Positions 27,907 through 36,870 of a DNA stretch of 64,000 bases are shown piece after piece; positions within the stretch are counted from its first letter, which is position 1, and every line of letters begins with the position of its first letter. Source of the stretch: Bog-375 sp049698695 (lineage in GTDB: Bacteria > Acidobacteriota > Terriglobia > Bryobacterales > Bryobacteraceae); contig JBAVYH010000168.1 of the NCBI GenBank assembly GCA_049698695.1, positions 1 through 64,000 of the forward strand, read 5' to 3'. Below the pieces are notes generated by a model. The model saw nothing but the letters and a program-made list of their open reading frames with translations. It was not told the DNA's origin and made no database searches. A program made the position numbers and the translations under genes.

Positions 27907-30048
27907 ATGCGAAAAATTCTCGCCATATTCTCGGTCTGGCTGCTGGCGGCCTCGGCGCAACAGGGCGCTCCGCAAGGCGGCAGCAACTCGACCGGCGTTC
28001 CCCGCGGCATCGTGACCTTCAGCACCACGCGGCAGCTTGTGGTGGAGGACGTGATCGTCAAATCGCAGAACGGCAGCCCGGTCGACAATCTGAAGGCCAG
28101 CGATTTCCTGGTCACCGAGGATGGCAAGCCGCAGAAGATCAGCGTCTTCGAATTTCAGAAGCTGTCGGAACAGCCGGAGCCCGCTCCGCCTCCAGCCTTG
28201 CAGCAGCGCAAGCAAGTGGCGGCCACCACTCCGCCGCCCGCGGTGAAGCCGCTTACGGCGGTTGAGATCGCACCGGAAAAACCGGGCGACATCAAGTACC
28301 GGGATAAGCGCCTACTGGTGATGTTTTTCGATATGACCTCGATGCCGATTCAGGACCAGATGCGCGCCCAGACGGCTGCGCTGAAATTTCTGAACACGCA
28401 GATGACGGCATCCGACTTGATGGCGGTCATGACGTTCTCCACCGACATCAAAGTGGTCGAGGACTTCACCGACGACCGCGACTTGCTCGCAGAGGACATC
28501 AAGAAACTCATCATTGGCGAGGGCCAGGGCCTGGATGAGACGGTGTCCGACGACAGCGCCTCCGATACCGGCGTGGCTTTCCAGCAGGACGATACGGAAT
28601 TCAACATCTTCAATACCGACCGCCAGCTTGCGGCGCTGGAGTCGGCCGTAAAGATGCTAGCTTCGCTGAACGAGAAGAAAGCACTGGTGTATTTCGCCAG
28701 CGGTATGACGCGCAATGGGTTGGACAACCAGGCGCAGTTGCAAGCCACCATCAACGCCGCCATCCGTTCCAACGTTTCTTTCTATCCCATCGACGCCCGC
28801 GGCCTGGTGGCATCAGCGCCGCTGGGCGACGCAACCAAGGGCTCGCCCGGCGGGCAGGCGATGTACTCAGGCAGCTCGGCCCGCGCCGGCACCAGCAATT
28901 TCCAGGGACAGCAGGAAACGCTCTACACGCTGGCGTCGGATACCGGCGGCAAGGCGCTGCTCGATAACAACGACCTTTCGATGGGACTCGTGCAAGCGCA
29001 GAAAGATATCTCGAGTTACTACATCATCGGCTACTATTCCCCCAATGAAACGCTCGACGGCCGCTTCCGCCGCGTCAAGATCGTTTTGAAAGACAAGGAG
29101 GTGGCGGCGCGGGTGGCCAGGCTCGATTACCGCCAGGGTTACTATGCCGGCAAGGTGTTCGGAAAGCTCAGCACCACGGACAAGGAGCGGCAGTTAGCGG
29201 AAGCCTTGATGCTGGGCGATCCGGTCACCGATATCGATATCGCCGTGGAAATCGACTATTTCCGGCTGGCGCGCGACCGCTACTTCGTGCCGGTGGTGGC
29301 GAAGATTCCCGGCAGCGAGCTGGAGCTGGCGCGCCATGGCGGCGCCGAATCCACGCGCATCGATTTCATCGGCCAGGTGAAAGACTCCGCCGGCAAGATC
29401 GTGCAGAACGTCCGCGATGTGGCCGACGTCAAGCTGAAGGGCGAGACCGCCGCGGATCTGGCCAAGCATCCCCTCGAATACGATACCGGCTTCACGCTGG
29501 CGCCGGGCAAGTACAACCTGAAGTTCCTGGCGCGCGAAAATGAAACCGGCAAGATGGGCACTTACGAAATGAACTTCACGATTCCCGATTTGACCAGCGA
29601 CCAGAAACTGCTGCCCATCAGCTCGGTCATTCTGAGCAGCCAGCGCATCGGCCTGGACGCAGCGGTGTTCAGCGCGGAGAGGGACAAGAAGCTGCTGGCC
29701 GCCAACCCGCTGGTGGAGGGCGGCCAGAAGCTGGTGCCGAGCGTGACGCGCGTCTTCAACAAGAACCAGGAGTTGTACGTCTACCTGGAGGCGTACGAAC
29801 CGGCCGCGACGGCCACCCAGCCGATCGTCGCCAGCGTGGCGTTTTACCGCGGCAGGACCAAGGCGTTCGAATCGGCGCCGCTCGATGTCAGCCAAGGGCT
29901 GAACGAGAAATCGAAGGCGCTGCCGCTGCGTTTCAGCCTGCCGCTAGGCAAGCTGCAGCCGGGGCGCTACACCTGTCAGGTGACCGTGCTCAATCCCACT
30001 GCGCGGAAGTTCGCCTTCTGGCGAGCGCCAATGGTGGTGTTGCAATAG
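27907..30048 (+). CDS. VWA-domain protein of the TIGR03436 type, exported
   Basis: A 713-residue protein. The ATG at 27907 gives a clean signal peptide (MRKILAIFSVWLLAASAQ). The first domain (TTRQLVVEDVIVKSQNGSPVDNLKASDFLVTEDGKPQ) and the von Willebrand A fold (LLVMFFDMTSMPIQDQMRAQTAALKFL, with DMTSM in the metal-site position) define the Acidobacteriota VWFA-related family. The C-terminal 300 residues are beta-rich domains of unknown role. It starts four bases after the TonB receptor gene, suggesting cooperation at the cell surface, for instance as a periplasmic partner (inference). Confidence 0.88.
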   Translation: MRKILAIFSVWLLAASAQQGAPQGGSNSTGVPRGIVTFSTTRQLVVEDVIVKSQNGSPVDNLKASDFLVTEDGKPQKISVFEFQKLSEQPEPAPPPALQQRKQVAATTPPPAVKPLTAVEIAPEKPGDIKYRDKRLLVMFFDMTSMPIQDQMRAQTAALKFLNTQMTASDLMAVMTFSTDIKVVEDFTDDRDLLAEDIKKLIIGEGQGLDETVSDDSASDTGVAFQQDDTEFNIFNTDRQLAALESAVKMLASLNEKKALVYFASGMTRNGLDNQAQLQATINAAIRSNVSFYPIDARGLVASAPLGDATKGSPGGQAMYSGSSARAGTSNFQGQQETLYTLASDTGGKALLDNNDLSMGLVQAQKDISSYYIIGYYSPNETLDGRFRRVKIVLKDKEVAARVARLDYRQGYYAGKVFGKLSTTDKERQLAEALMLGDPVTDIDIAVEIDYFRLARDRYFVPVVAKIPGSELELARHGGAESTRIDFIGQVKDSAGKIVQNVRDVADVKLKGETAADLAKHPLEYDTGFTLAPGKYNLKFLARENETGKMGTYEMNFTIPDLTSDQKLLPISSVILSSQRIGLDAAVFSAERDKKLLAANPLVEGGQKLVPSVTRVFNKNQELYVYLEAYEPAATATQPIVASVAFYRGRTKAFESAPLDVSQGLNEKSKALPLRFSLPLGKLQPGRYTCQVTVLNPTARKFAFWRAPMVVLQ

Positions 30049-30112
30049 GCTGAAGAGCCGGATCAGGGCGGTCCGCCGCGGCGAAAGCGCTTGCTCCACG
30101 ACAAGCGCGAAT

Positions 30113-31189
30113 CTAGAGCAGATGTTCGCGATTCTGCCGCTCGAGCGCCTTGACCACGTCGCCGACTCGCTGCGCGCAGTCGCGTCGCGCTACCAGCAGA
30201 GCGTCGGGCGTATCGACCACGATCAAGTCGTCCACACCGACCAGCGCCACTGTCTTGCCGCGGGCATCGACAAAGTTGTTGTGCGCCTGCAGGCAGACCG
30301 ACTCGCCAGCCACCACGTTGCCGTCGCCGTCGCCCGGCAGCAGCTCGTAGACCGCGTTCCAGCTTCCCACGTCGTTCCAGCCGAAATCCGCCGCCGCGAT
30401 GCCGCACACGTTGCCGGCTTTTTCCATCACGGCGTAGTCGATGGAAATGTTGTCACACAAGGGGAAAGTCTGCGCCAGCCTGGCCGTGAACTGGCGTGAG
30501 CCGAAGCGGGGCAGGGAAGCCAGCAGGGTGGCTGTCTTCGGCAGGTGCTGCCGCAACTGTTCCAGCAGCACGCCAGCCCGCCAGAAGAACATGCCCGAGT
30601 TCCAATAGAAGTTGCCTGCCGCCACGTAGCGCTTGGCTTGAGCCAGCGCCGGCTTCTCGCGGAACCGCTTCACTGGCATTGGCGCGAGCGTTGCCGCTTG
30701 GGCGCCACGCGGGAATTCGATGTAGCCATACCCGGTTTCCGGCCATCGCGGCCGAATCCCCACCACCATCAAATGTCCGGCAGCAGCGCCCTGGAAGGCG
30801 GCTCGCACCACGCTGCGATACACCCCCGGCCGGGCAACCACGTGATCGGAGGGAAACACGCCCATCAGGGCATCGGGGTCGAGCGAGTGCAGGATGTGCG
30901 CCGCCAGCCCGATTGCCGCCGCCGTGTTGCGTTGCGCCGGTTCGGCCAGCACCTGTGTCTTGGGCACGGCGGGTAACTGCTCCACGATGGCGTCGCGCAG
31001 GTAATGGCTGGTCAGGATCCAGATGCGCTCCGGCGGAATCGCCGGCGCGAGGCGGTCCAGGGTGGCCTGAATCAGCGATCGCTCGCCCACTACGTTCAGC
31101 ACTTGCTTGGCGGAGCGCCTGCGGCTCCGCGGCCAGAAGCGCGTGCCACGTCCTCCGGCGAGGATCAAACCATAACAGTGGCGGTTCAT
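30113..31189 (-). CDS. manC: Mannose-1-phosphate guanylyltransferase
   Basis: Forms GDP-mannose from GTP and mannose 1-phosphate for glycan synthesis. The 358-residue protein begins with the nucleotidyltransferase motif LAGGRGTRFWPRSR (about 10-23). It carries FPSDH (substrate/metal site), KRFREKP and YWNSGMFFW, all typical of the GMP family. It is the short, single-domain form without a C-terminal isomerase cupin. Its ATG follows the lepB stop codon directly, so the two genes are cotranscribed. Confidence 0.92.
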   Translation of the reverse strand: MNRHCYGLILAGGRGTRFWPRSRRRSAKQVLNVVGERSLIQATLDRLAPAIPPERIWILTSHYLRDAIVEQLPAVPKTQVLAEPAQRNTAAAIGLAAHILHSLDPDALMGVFPSDHVVARPGVYRSVVRAAFQGAAAGHLMVVGIRPRWPETGYGYIEFPRGAQAATLAPMPVKRFREKPALAQAKRYVAAGNFYWNSGMFFWRAGVLLEQLRQHLPKTATLLASLPRFGSRQFTARLAQTFPLCDNISIDYAVMEKAGNVCGIAAADFGWNDVGSWNAVYELLPGDGDGNVVAGESVCLQAHNNFVDARGKTVALVGVDDLIVVDTPDALLVARRDCAQRVGDVVKALERQNREHLL

Positions 31190-31981
31190 TCAGTTCAGCG
31201 AGTAGCCGTGAATCAGGCGAAGAGTCCGGTTCCAGCGGGTCTTGCCGGGGAAGTGCTCCACCAGGTCCACCATGTGCCGCCAGCTCAAGGCGGGGCCGAT
31301 CAACGCCGCTGTCGGCGCGTCGTAAGACCAGTAAATCAGCAGCGGCTTGCCGATAATATTGGCCCGCGGCACGAACCCCCAGTAGCGGCTGTCGAGCGAA
31401 TAGTCGCGGTTATCGCCCATTGCAAAATAACAGTCGGGTGGGACTACAACCTCGCCATTGCGCACGTGATTCAACAGCATGTCTTGCGCGGCCGTTTCCA
31501 GGTGCACACTGGGAGTGCTGGGAAAATTGTCGCGGTAGGATTCGATATAGGGCGTCTTGTGATAGACGTAGGGCTCCTGCACCGCTTTGCCGTTCAGGAT
31601 GAGCTGCTTGTTGCTCAGCCGGATGCGGTCGCCGGGCAGGCCGATGCAGCGCTTGACGAACGTCTGCTTGATGTTCACCGGATAACGGAAGACGATGATG
31701 TCGCCGCGCTTGATCTCGGTGTAAGGCAGAATGTGTTTCGAGACCGGGCCCGAAGGCGCGTAGGAAAGTTTGTCCACCAGCAGATGATCGCCGACCAGTA
31801 GCGTGTCTTCCATGCTTCCGGTGGGGATCACGAAGGCTTGCACCAGCGAAGTGGTGCCGAACAACAGCAGGATGATAATGACGGTCCATTCCGCGATGGA
31901 TCCCCGCTGCGCCTGAGGCAACGGAGCCTCCAGCGGCCGAGCCGGCGGCTCCTCGACCGCGGCTGCGTTGTTTTCATCCAC
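31190..31981 (-). CDS. lepB: Signal peptidase I
   Basis: Inner-membrane Ser/Lys protease that removes signal peptides from exported proteins. One transmembrane helix (about residues 31-51) precedes the catalytic Ser56 in PTGSMEDTLLVGDHLLVDK. The catalytic Lys110 lies in QTFVKRCIGLPGDRI, and the family motif GDNRDYSLDSRYWG is near residue 190. The 263-residue length is normal. It is followed directly by manC (TGA then ATG). The many exported proteins in this window would be its clients. Confidence 0.95.
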   Translation of the reverse strand: MDENNAAAVEEPPARPLEAPLPQAQRGSIAEWTVIIILLLFGTTSLVQAFVIPTGSMEDTLLVGDHLLVDKLSYAPSGPVSKHILPYTEIKRGDIIVFRYPVNIKQTFVKRCIGLPGDRIRLSNKQLILNGKAVQEPYVYHKTPYIESYRDNFPSTPSVHLETAAQDMLLNHVRNGEVVVPPDCYFAMGDNRDYSLDSRYWGFVPRANIIGKPLLIYWSYDAPTAALIGPALSWRHMVDLVEHFPGKTRWNRTLRLIHGYSLN

Positions 31982-32061
31982 AGCCTCTCATTGTACCTAC
32001 AATCCCTGCTATCCTGTTCTGGCAGAGTCCGCCAATCAGGCATTCCGGGAGGTTCCAGGTC

Positions 32062-32457
32062 TTGAGCAGCACCACCGCGCCCGCTCGCGTGAATCCAAAT
32101 TCCGCGGCGCGCCGGCGCATGATCCTGATGGTGGCCGGGGCCACCCTGCTCAGCGCGGCGGCGCAGATCCTGATGAAGATCGGGATGAACCAGTTCAGCC
32201 TGAACCTGGTGGCTGTCCTGACCAACGTGCCGCTGATCGCCGGGTACGCCCTATATGGTCTGTTCACCATAATGATGGTGCTGGCGCTGCGCGAGGGCGA
32301 ACTGTCGCTGATCTATCCCATCATCAGCCTGTCCTATGTCTGGGTGACGGCGCTTTCCTACTTCATCTTTCACGACACCCTTAGTCCGTTGAAGCTGACA
32401 GGCATCGCCGGCATCATGGCGGGAGTGACCTTGCTCGGCCGGGGTGAAGAGAAGTGA
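32062..32457 (+). CDS. SMR/EmrE-like transporter subunit A
   Basis: A 131-residue protein with four predicted helices (MILMVAGATLLSAAAQILMKIGM; VLTNVPLIAGYALYGLFTIMMVLAL; LIYPIISLSYVWVTALSYFIF; LTGIAGIMAGVTLLG), the size and pattern of SMR or ArnE/F-like proteins. The start may be TTG 32062 or ATG 32119; the latter removes a basic N-terminal extension. Its stop overlaps the start of a second, similar gene, so the pair likely forms a heterodimer. Substrate not predictable; lipid-linked sugar or drug export are the usual roles. Confidence 0.75.
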   Translation: MSSTTAPARVNPNSAARRRMILMVAGATLLSAAAQILMKIGMNQFSLNLVAVLTNVPLIAGYALYGLFTIMMVLALREGELSLIYPIISLSYVWVTALSYFIFHDTLSPLKLTGIAGIMAGVTLLGRGEEK

Positions 32458-32804
32458 CTTCCACTCCACTCAGCTCCATTCTGCTGGTGCTATTCGGCTC
32501 CGTCGTGGGCTCTTTTGGCGCCGTGTTTCTGAAGCTCGGCGCGGTCCGGCTGACGGGCGGGTTGATGAGCTTGCTGAACTGGCGCCTGGCGTTCGGAATC
32601 GGCCTGTACCTGGCTTCCTCGGTGTTCTACGGCCTGGGAATCCGGCACGGGCAGCTCTCCGTGCTGTTCCCCATGGTTGCGGCGGGATATATCTGGACCC
32701 TGGTGTGGGCTCGCCTCTTTTTCCACGAGCGATTCAACCGATCCAAGCTGGTCGGGTTAAGCCTGGTATTGGCGGGCGTGCTGCTGGTCGGCATGGGCAG
32801 TTAA
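32454..32804 (+). CDS. SMR/EmrE-like transporter subunit B
   Basis: A 116-residue four-helix protein (ILLVLFGSVVGSFGAVFLKLGAV; LAFGIGLYLASSVFYGLGI; LFPMVAAGYIWTLVWARLFF; LVGLSLVLAGVLLVGMG). The GTG start at 32454 overlaps the previous stop (GTGA). Both subunits share the motif Y(V/I)WTLVWA / YVWVTALSY after a conserved Pro, as in duplicated ArnE/ArnF-type pairs. Paired SMR genes usually encode oppositely oriented subunits of one transporter. Confidence 0.78.
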   Translation: MTSTPLSSILLVLFGSVVGSFGAVFLKLGAVRLTGGLMSLLNWRLAFGIGLYLASSVFYGLGIRHGQLSVLFPMVAAGYIWTLVWARLFFHERFNRSKLVGLSLVLAGVLLVGMGS

Positions 32805-32895
32805 GCGCGGTCGAATTGTGCTGCCAGTGGCGCTCCGCCGGCAATTCAGGGTGCGCCGTGTACTAAGCTAAAAAGGAGTCTTCTGGAGTCTTCTT

Positions 32896-33858
32896 ATGCT
32901 ACGACGCTCGATTTTGCCCGCTCTATTCCTCGTCGCCTGCACCTCGTTGCACGCCGACGTAACCATGCGAATGTCATTCGATTTCAAGATCAACATGGCG
33001 CTGCCCACGGCAGTTCCACAGTTGCCCTTCCACGAGATGGTGACACGCGTCAAAGGCGACCGCGGCTATGCAGCAATCGGGCCGATCATCGCCATCACGG
33101 ATATTTCCACCGGCAAGGTTACGCTGCTCGATCCCAAGACCCAGCACTACGCCACGATGGCCATGGCGGACTACATGTCGAAGCTCGCCGGCGCCAACGG
33201 TCAGAACACGCAGAACCTGCCGGAGGAAGCCAAGCAGATGCTGGCGAAGATCAAATTCGATACCGAATCGCATGATACCGGCCGCACCGACCGCATCCAG
33301 GGCATCGAGGCTTACGAGCGTGAGGTAGTGGTCAACATGTCGATTCCGGTCCCGATGCCGGGGCAGGAGAATGGCATGCAGATCAGCATGAAGCTCCAGG
33401 TCTGGAAGCCCAAGCCGGCCGAATTCGAGCGCGTGCCGGCGTTGCGGGAGCTGGTCGCTTACAATGACCGCAACAAAGGCTTCGGCGATCTGGCTAGCAT
33501 TATGCGCCAGATGTTCGGGGCCATGCCCGGCATGGGCGACAACGTCAGCAAAATGGTTGCGGAACTCACCAAGGGTGGCAACGTGACGCTTGGCATGCAC
33601 ATGGGCTTCTTTATGCCGGGTCTGGCGAAGATGTTGGAACAGGCGCAGGCGGCGCAAGGCAAAAGTGGCGCCGCTTCAGCCGCTTCCATCTTACCGGCCG
33701 GCGACACACCGCTCGCTGAGGTGAACGTCGATCTGAAGGAACTCTCCACCGACGCCGTACCGGACGAAGTGTTCGCCATCCCCGCCGGATACAAAGAGGC
33801 GCCGTTGGACGACATGCTGAAAGGCATGACTAACGCTTTAACCGGCGCCAAGCAGTAA
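32896..33858 (+). CDS. Exported DUF4412-like protein
   Basis: A 320-residue periplasmic protein with a signal peptide (MLRRSILPALFLVACTSLHA). The mature part begins with a beta strand series (DVTMRMSFDFKINMALP; VTRVKGDRGYAAIG; TDISTGKVTLLDPKTQHYATM), like DUF4412 and outer-membrane lipoprotein-sorting folds. A Met-rich segment follows (MRQMFGAMPGMGDNVSKM). Function unknown. It stands alone between the transporter pair and a DUF362 gene. Confidence 0.7.
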   Translation: MLRRSILPALFLVACTSLHADVTMRMSFDFKINMALPTAVPQLPFHEMVTRVKGDRGYAAIGPIIAITDISTGKVTLLDPKTQHYATMAMADYMSKLAGANGQNTQNLPEEAKQMLAKIKFDTESHDTGRTDRIQGIEAYEREVVVNMSIPVPMPGQENGMQISMKLQVWKPKPAEFERVPALRELVAYNDRNKGFGDLASIMRQMFGAMPGMGDNVSKMVAELTKGGNVTLGMHMGFFMPGLAKMLEQAQAAQGKSGAASAASILPAGDTPLAEVNVDLKELSTDAVPDEVFAIPAGYKEAPLDDMLKGMTNALTGAKQ

Positions 33859-33978
33859 GGAACGGCCGCCGGTCGGCGGAAAGGGTCACGCTCCGTACGG
33901 CTGGCGGTCTCTTAACCGGGCCCTTTTATCCGAAACATTCGGGGCCAGACATGCGTAAATCCCTACCGGGGAACCAGC

Positions 33979-35043
33979 ATGCGCTTCGTCAATTCCACCC
34001 GCAGAGATTTCCTGGCGACGCTTGCCGGCGGGGCGCTGGCGTCCAGCGCGCTCGCAGCGCCGTCGGCAAGGCCGGTCGTCAGTGTAGTCAAGATTCGAAA
34101 TGGCAACATCGACGCAGCCGTTGAAGGCGCAATCGAGCTCTTGGGCGGCATGCGCTCCCTCACCCAAGGCAAGGAACGCATCCTGCTGAAGCCGAACCTC
34201 GTATCGGCCGAGCCCAAGGCTACCACCAAGCTACCGGTGGTCCGCACTTTGGCCCGGCTGATGAAAGGGGCCGGCAAGGATGTTTCGATCGGCGAAGGAT
34301 CGGCGGCCGCGGCGCCGTTCAACGTGCACGGAAGCGAGGTCTTCCGCACCACAAAGAAGGATCTGCTGAACGGATTGCAACAATACGTTTTCGACCAACT
34401 GGGGTATTCCGAGCTCGCCAAGTCGCTCGGTTTGCCCCTGGTCAACCTTCACACGGGTGAACTGGTGGAGGTGAAGGTGCCCGCTGCATTTGTGTTCGAC
34501 AGCATCACCATTCACCGCGCCCTGGCGGAAACGGACCTCCTTTGCTCAGTTCCGATGATGAAGACGCATGTTCTCGCCGGTGTCACCCTGGGGATGAAGA
34601 ACCTGATCGGCGTGTACCCGGGGTCGGTCTATCAGGCCGTTCGGGGCCTCATGCACGACGCTACAGCCAAGGTGGAACCATCCGGAACCGCGGCGGCAAT
34701 CGTGGACATGGTGCGGGCGAACAAACTCGGCCTGGTGGTTGTGGACGGCTCGACTGCCATGGAAGGCAACGGGCCGTGGGACGGGCCGCTGGTGCCGATG
34801 GAGGTGATCGTCGCCGGCACGAATCCGCTGGCCACCGACATGGTGGCGGCAAATCTGATGGGATTTGACCCGCCGGAGATCCCCACGTTTACCTGGGCCA
34901 ACAAGGCCGGACTGCGCCCGGAGCGCTTGGAGGAAATCGAAGTGCGCGGGGAGCCAGTCGAGAAGGTCAGGCGGAGATTTAAACGGCCGCTGATTCAGCC
35001 ATGGAGCTTCGTTCGCGCCGTTTGGGCAACCCGCGAAATCTAG
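33979..35043 (+). CDS. DUF362-domain protein with Tat signal
   Basis: A 354-residue protein. The N-terminus STRRDFLATLAGGALASSALA is a twin-arginine (Tat) signal, so it should be exported folded, probably with a cofactor bound. The DUF362 domain follows (RILLKPNLVSAEPKATTKLPVVRTLARLMKGAG; SVPMMKTHVLAGVTLGMKNLIGV; GTNPLATDMVAANLMGFDPPEIPTF). DUF362 proteins often occur with iron-sulfur domains, but no Cys cluster is present here. Enzymatic role unknown. Confidence 0.88.
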   Translation: MRFVNSTRRDFLATLAGGALASSALAAPSARPVVSVVKIRNGNIDAAVEGAIELLGGMRSLTQGKERILLKPNLVSAEPKATTKLPVVRTLARLMKGAGKDVSIGEGSAAAAPFNVHGSEVFRTTKKDLLNGLQQYVFDQLGYSELAKSLGLPLVNLHTGELVEVKVPAAFVFDSITIHRALAETDLLCSVPMMKTHVLAGVTLGMKNLIGVYPGSVYQAVRGLMHDATAKVEPSGTAAAIVDMVRANKLGLVVVDGSTAMEGNGPWDGPLVPMEVIVAGTNPLATDMVAANLMGFDPPEIPTFTWANKAGLRPERLEEIEVRGEPVEKVRRRFKRPLIQPWSFVRAVWATREI

Positions 35044-35215
35044 CGTCGCCAGAGGGGCCGTAGCGCCGGCGTTCTTGGCTTGGCGCCGGTTCTTTGCGCG
35101 CCGCGCGTGCTTTGCCTTTTGATCCTCGGCGTAGAGCTGAGCGCGCCACCGGCCCACGGTTACAAATCCTGCATTCGCGCCGCCCCCGCCGGCGTATAGA
35201 TGAATGGAGGTCGCC

Positions 35216-36070
35216 GTGAAGCTTTTGATTGTGGCCGGCGCCGTGGCGGGGCTGCTAGCGGCGCAAACGCCCGACGCAAGCGCCATCATGGCGCAGGTCG
35301 GCATCAACCAAGCCAAGAGCCGGGAACAGCGCACAGAGTGGATCTACCAGCAGAAACAGGTTCTCCGCATGATCCGCAGCAACGGCAAGGTGGCCCGCGA
35401 GGAACACCGCGAATACCTGGTACTGCCGGACCGCCGTGGTGTCAAGAAACAGCTTACAAGTTTCGACGGAAAGTACGCGTATCACAGCACTTATATCGCC
35501 TACGACAAGCCTGACTACACCTACAAAGGGTTGGACATCGATGGTGAGTTGATCGGCCAGATGTCGGAAGACATGACGAATGAAAAAGAATCTGTGGATG
35601 GGATAGAATCTGATTTGTTTCCATTGACTTATCATCAGCAGTTAAAGTACTCCTTTCGGCTGGTTGGCGGAATCGAGGATTACCGCGGACGAAAGGTCTG
35701 GCGGATCGCTTTCGAGCCCAGGCAACGTGCCAGCATCTTCGATGGGGACGAGGGCGGCAAGACAATGTGGAGGGGTGAAGCGCTGATCGACGCCCAGGAG
35801 TCTGAGCCGGTGGTGGTGACCACCAGCTTGGCAGCGAAGGTGCCCGCCGCGGTCCGCATCCTGCTGGGCACCAACATCAAGGGGCTCGGGTTCAGCCTGA
35901 GCTACCAAAAGCTCGCCGACGGTGTATGGTTTCCCGCGAGTTATGGCGGCGAATTTGAAGTGACCGGTTTGTTTTTCTATAAGCGTACGATGAGCATTTC
36001 GCTGGTTAACAGCGGTTTCCGCCATGCGGACGTTACCAGCAAAATCGCTTTCGCGAAGGGTGACGAATAG
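35216..36070 (+). CDS. Exported outer-membrane lipoprotein-sorting-like protein
   Basis: A protein of 284 residues from GTG 35216, which has GGAGG five bases upstream; the in-frame ATG at 35204 lacks such a site. Signal peptide MKLLIVAGAVAGLLAAQ (first residue decoded as Met). The mature part is beta-rich (EWIYQQKQVLRMIRSNGKVAREEHREYLVLPDRRGVKKQL; SLVNSGFRHADVTSKIAF), like LolA/LolB-type folds, but lacks a diagnostic motif. It ends three bases before the ECF sigma gene, making it the first member of a four-gene cluster. Confidence 0.72.
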   Translation: MKLLIVAGAVAGLLAAQTPDASAIMAQVGINQAKSREQRTEWIYQQKQVLRMIRSNGKVAREEHREYLVLPDRRGVKKQLTSFDGKYAYHSTYIAYDKPDYTYKGLDIDGELIGQMSEDMTNEKESVDGIESDLFPLTYHQQLKYSFRLVGGIEDYRGRKVWRIAFEPRQRASIFDGDEGGKTMWRGEALIDAQESEPVVVTTSLAAKVPAAVRILLGTNIKGLGFSLSYQKLADGVWFPASYGGEFEVTGLFFYKRTMSISLVNSGFRHADVTSKIAFAKGDE

Positions 36071-36073
36071 ACG

Positions 36074-36607
36074 GTGCTGACCGCGGCGGTGGAAACGGGC
36101 TGCGATTTCGGGACGCTGGTGCAGCGGCACCAGGCGATGGTGTTCTCCATCGCGCTTCATTTCCTGCGCGATCGGGCCACTGCCGAGGAGATAGCGCAGG
36201 AGGTGTTTTTCAGCTTGCATAGGAATTTGCATCAGGTCGAAACGCCGGCGCACGCGGCCGCCTGGCTGCGAAAAGTGGCCGTTCAGCGCTCGATCGACGA
36301 AGGACGGCGGCGCAGCCGCAGGCCGCAAGTGGCGCTCGAGGATGTGGGGGAACCGGCCACTCACGTTGCGCCGGGCGATCCGCTGCTCAGCGAGTTGCTA
36401 CGCAAGCTGGTCGCCACCCTGCCGGAGGCGCCACGGATGGTGATGGTGCTGCGCTACCAGGAGGACCTGGAGCCCGCCGAGATCGCCGCCACGCTGGAGA
36501 TGCCGGTGGCCACGGTGAAGAGTCATCTGCAACGCTCGCTGGCAGTGCTGCGCGGGAAGTTGGCGCGGCGCGGCATAGGAGAAAGAGAAACCGGATGGAC
36601 TGGCTAG
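36074..36607 (+). CDS. ECF RNA polymerase sigma factor
   Basis: A 177-residue sigma factor with region 2 (QRHQAMVFSIALHFLRDRATAEEIAQEVFFSLHRNLHQV, about 18-57) and region 4 (LPEAPRMVMVLRYQEDLEPAEIAATLEMPVATVKSHLQRSL, about 117-157). It begins at GTG 36074, three bases after the upstream gene. It overlaps by 13 bases a gene for a small single-helix membrane protein that may act as its anti-sigma factor. Probably responds to envelope state, as the neighbours are exported proteins (inference). Confidence 0.9.
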   Translation: MLTAAVETGCDFGTLVQRHQAMVFSIALHFLRDRATAEEIAQEVFFSLHRNLHQVETPAHAAAWLRKVAVQRSIDEGRRRSRRPQVALEDVGEPATHVAPGDPLLSELLRKLVATLPEAPRMVMVLRYQEDLEPAEIAATLEMPVATVKSHLQRSLAVLRGKLARRGIGERETGWTG

Positions 36608-36870
36608 AAAACGAGTTGCGGCGGGCGCTGGCCCGCCAGGAACCGCCGGAGGGCTTCGCGGAGCGTGTGCTGGCCCGGTCCGTGCGCGGGGCATCGGACG
36701 CGCGCCGATGGCTGGCTCTGGCGGCCATGGTAGTGGTGGCGGCGGGCGCCGGGGGTGCCTGGCGCCAGCACCAGGGGAACGAGGCCAAGCAGGAAGTAAT
36801 ACTGGCGCTGAAACTCGCCTCCGCGCCGGTGCATCGCATTCAATCTGAGGTTAGGGGCATAACGCAATGA
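36595..36870 (+). CDS. Small single-helix membrane protein, candidate anti-sigma factor
   Basis: A 91-residue protein: an acidic/helical cytoplasmic part (DWLENELRRALARQEPPEGFAERVLARSV), one transmembrane helix (WLALAAMVVVAAGAGGAW, about 40-57) and a short periplasmic tail. The ATG at 36595 has AGGAGAAAGAG upstream and overlaps the sigma gene. The topology fits a minimal anti-sigma factor, but no zinc-binding HxxxCxxC motif is present. Its stop overlaps the DUF4252 start. Confidence 0.7.
   Translation: MDWLENELRRALARQEPPEGFAERVLARSVRGASDARRWLALAAMVVVAAGAGGAWRQHQGNEAKQEVILALKLASAPVHRIQSEVRGITQ

Noticed and set aside
32454..32457. Possible frameshift joining the two SMR genes into one protein
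   Set aside because: The 4-base GTGA overlap is standard coupling, and each half is a full four-helix unit.
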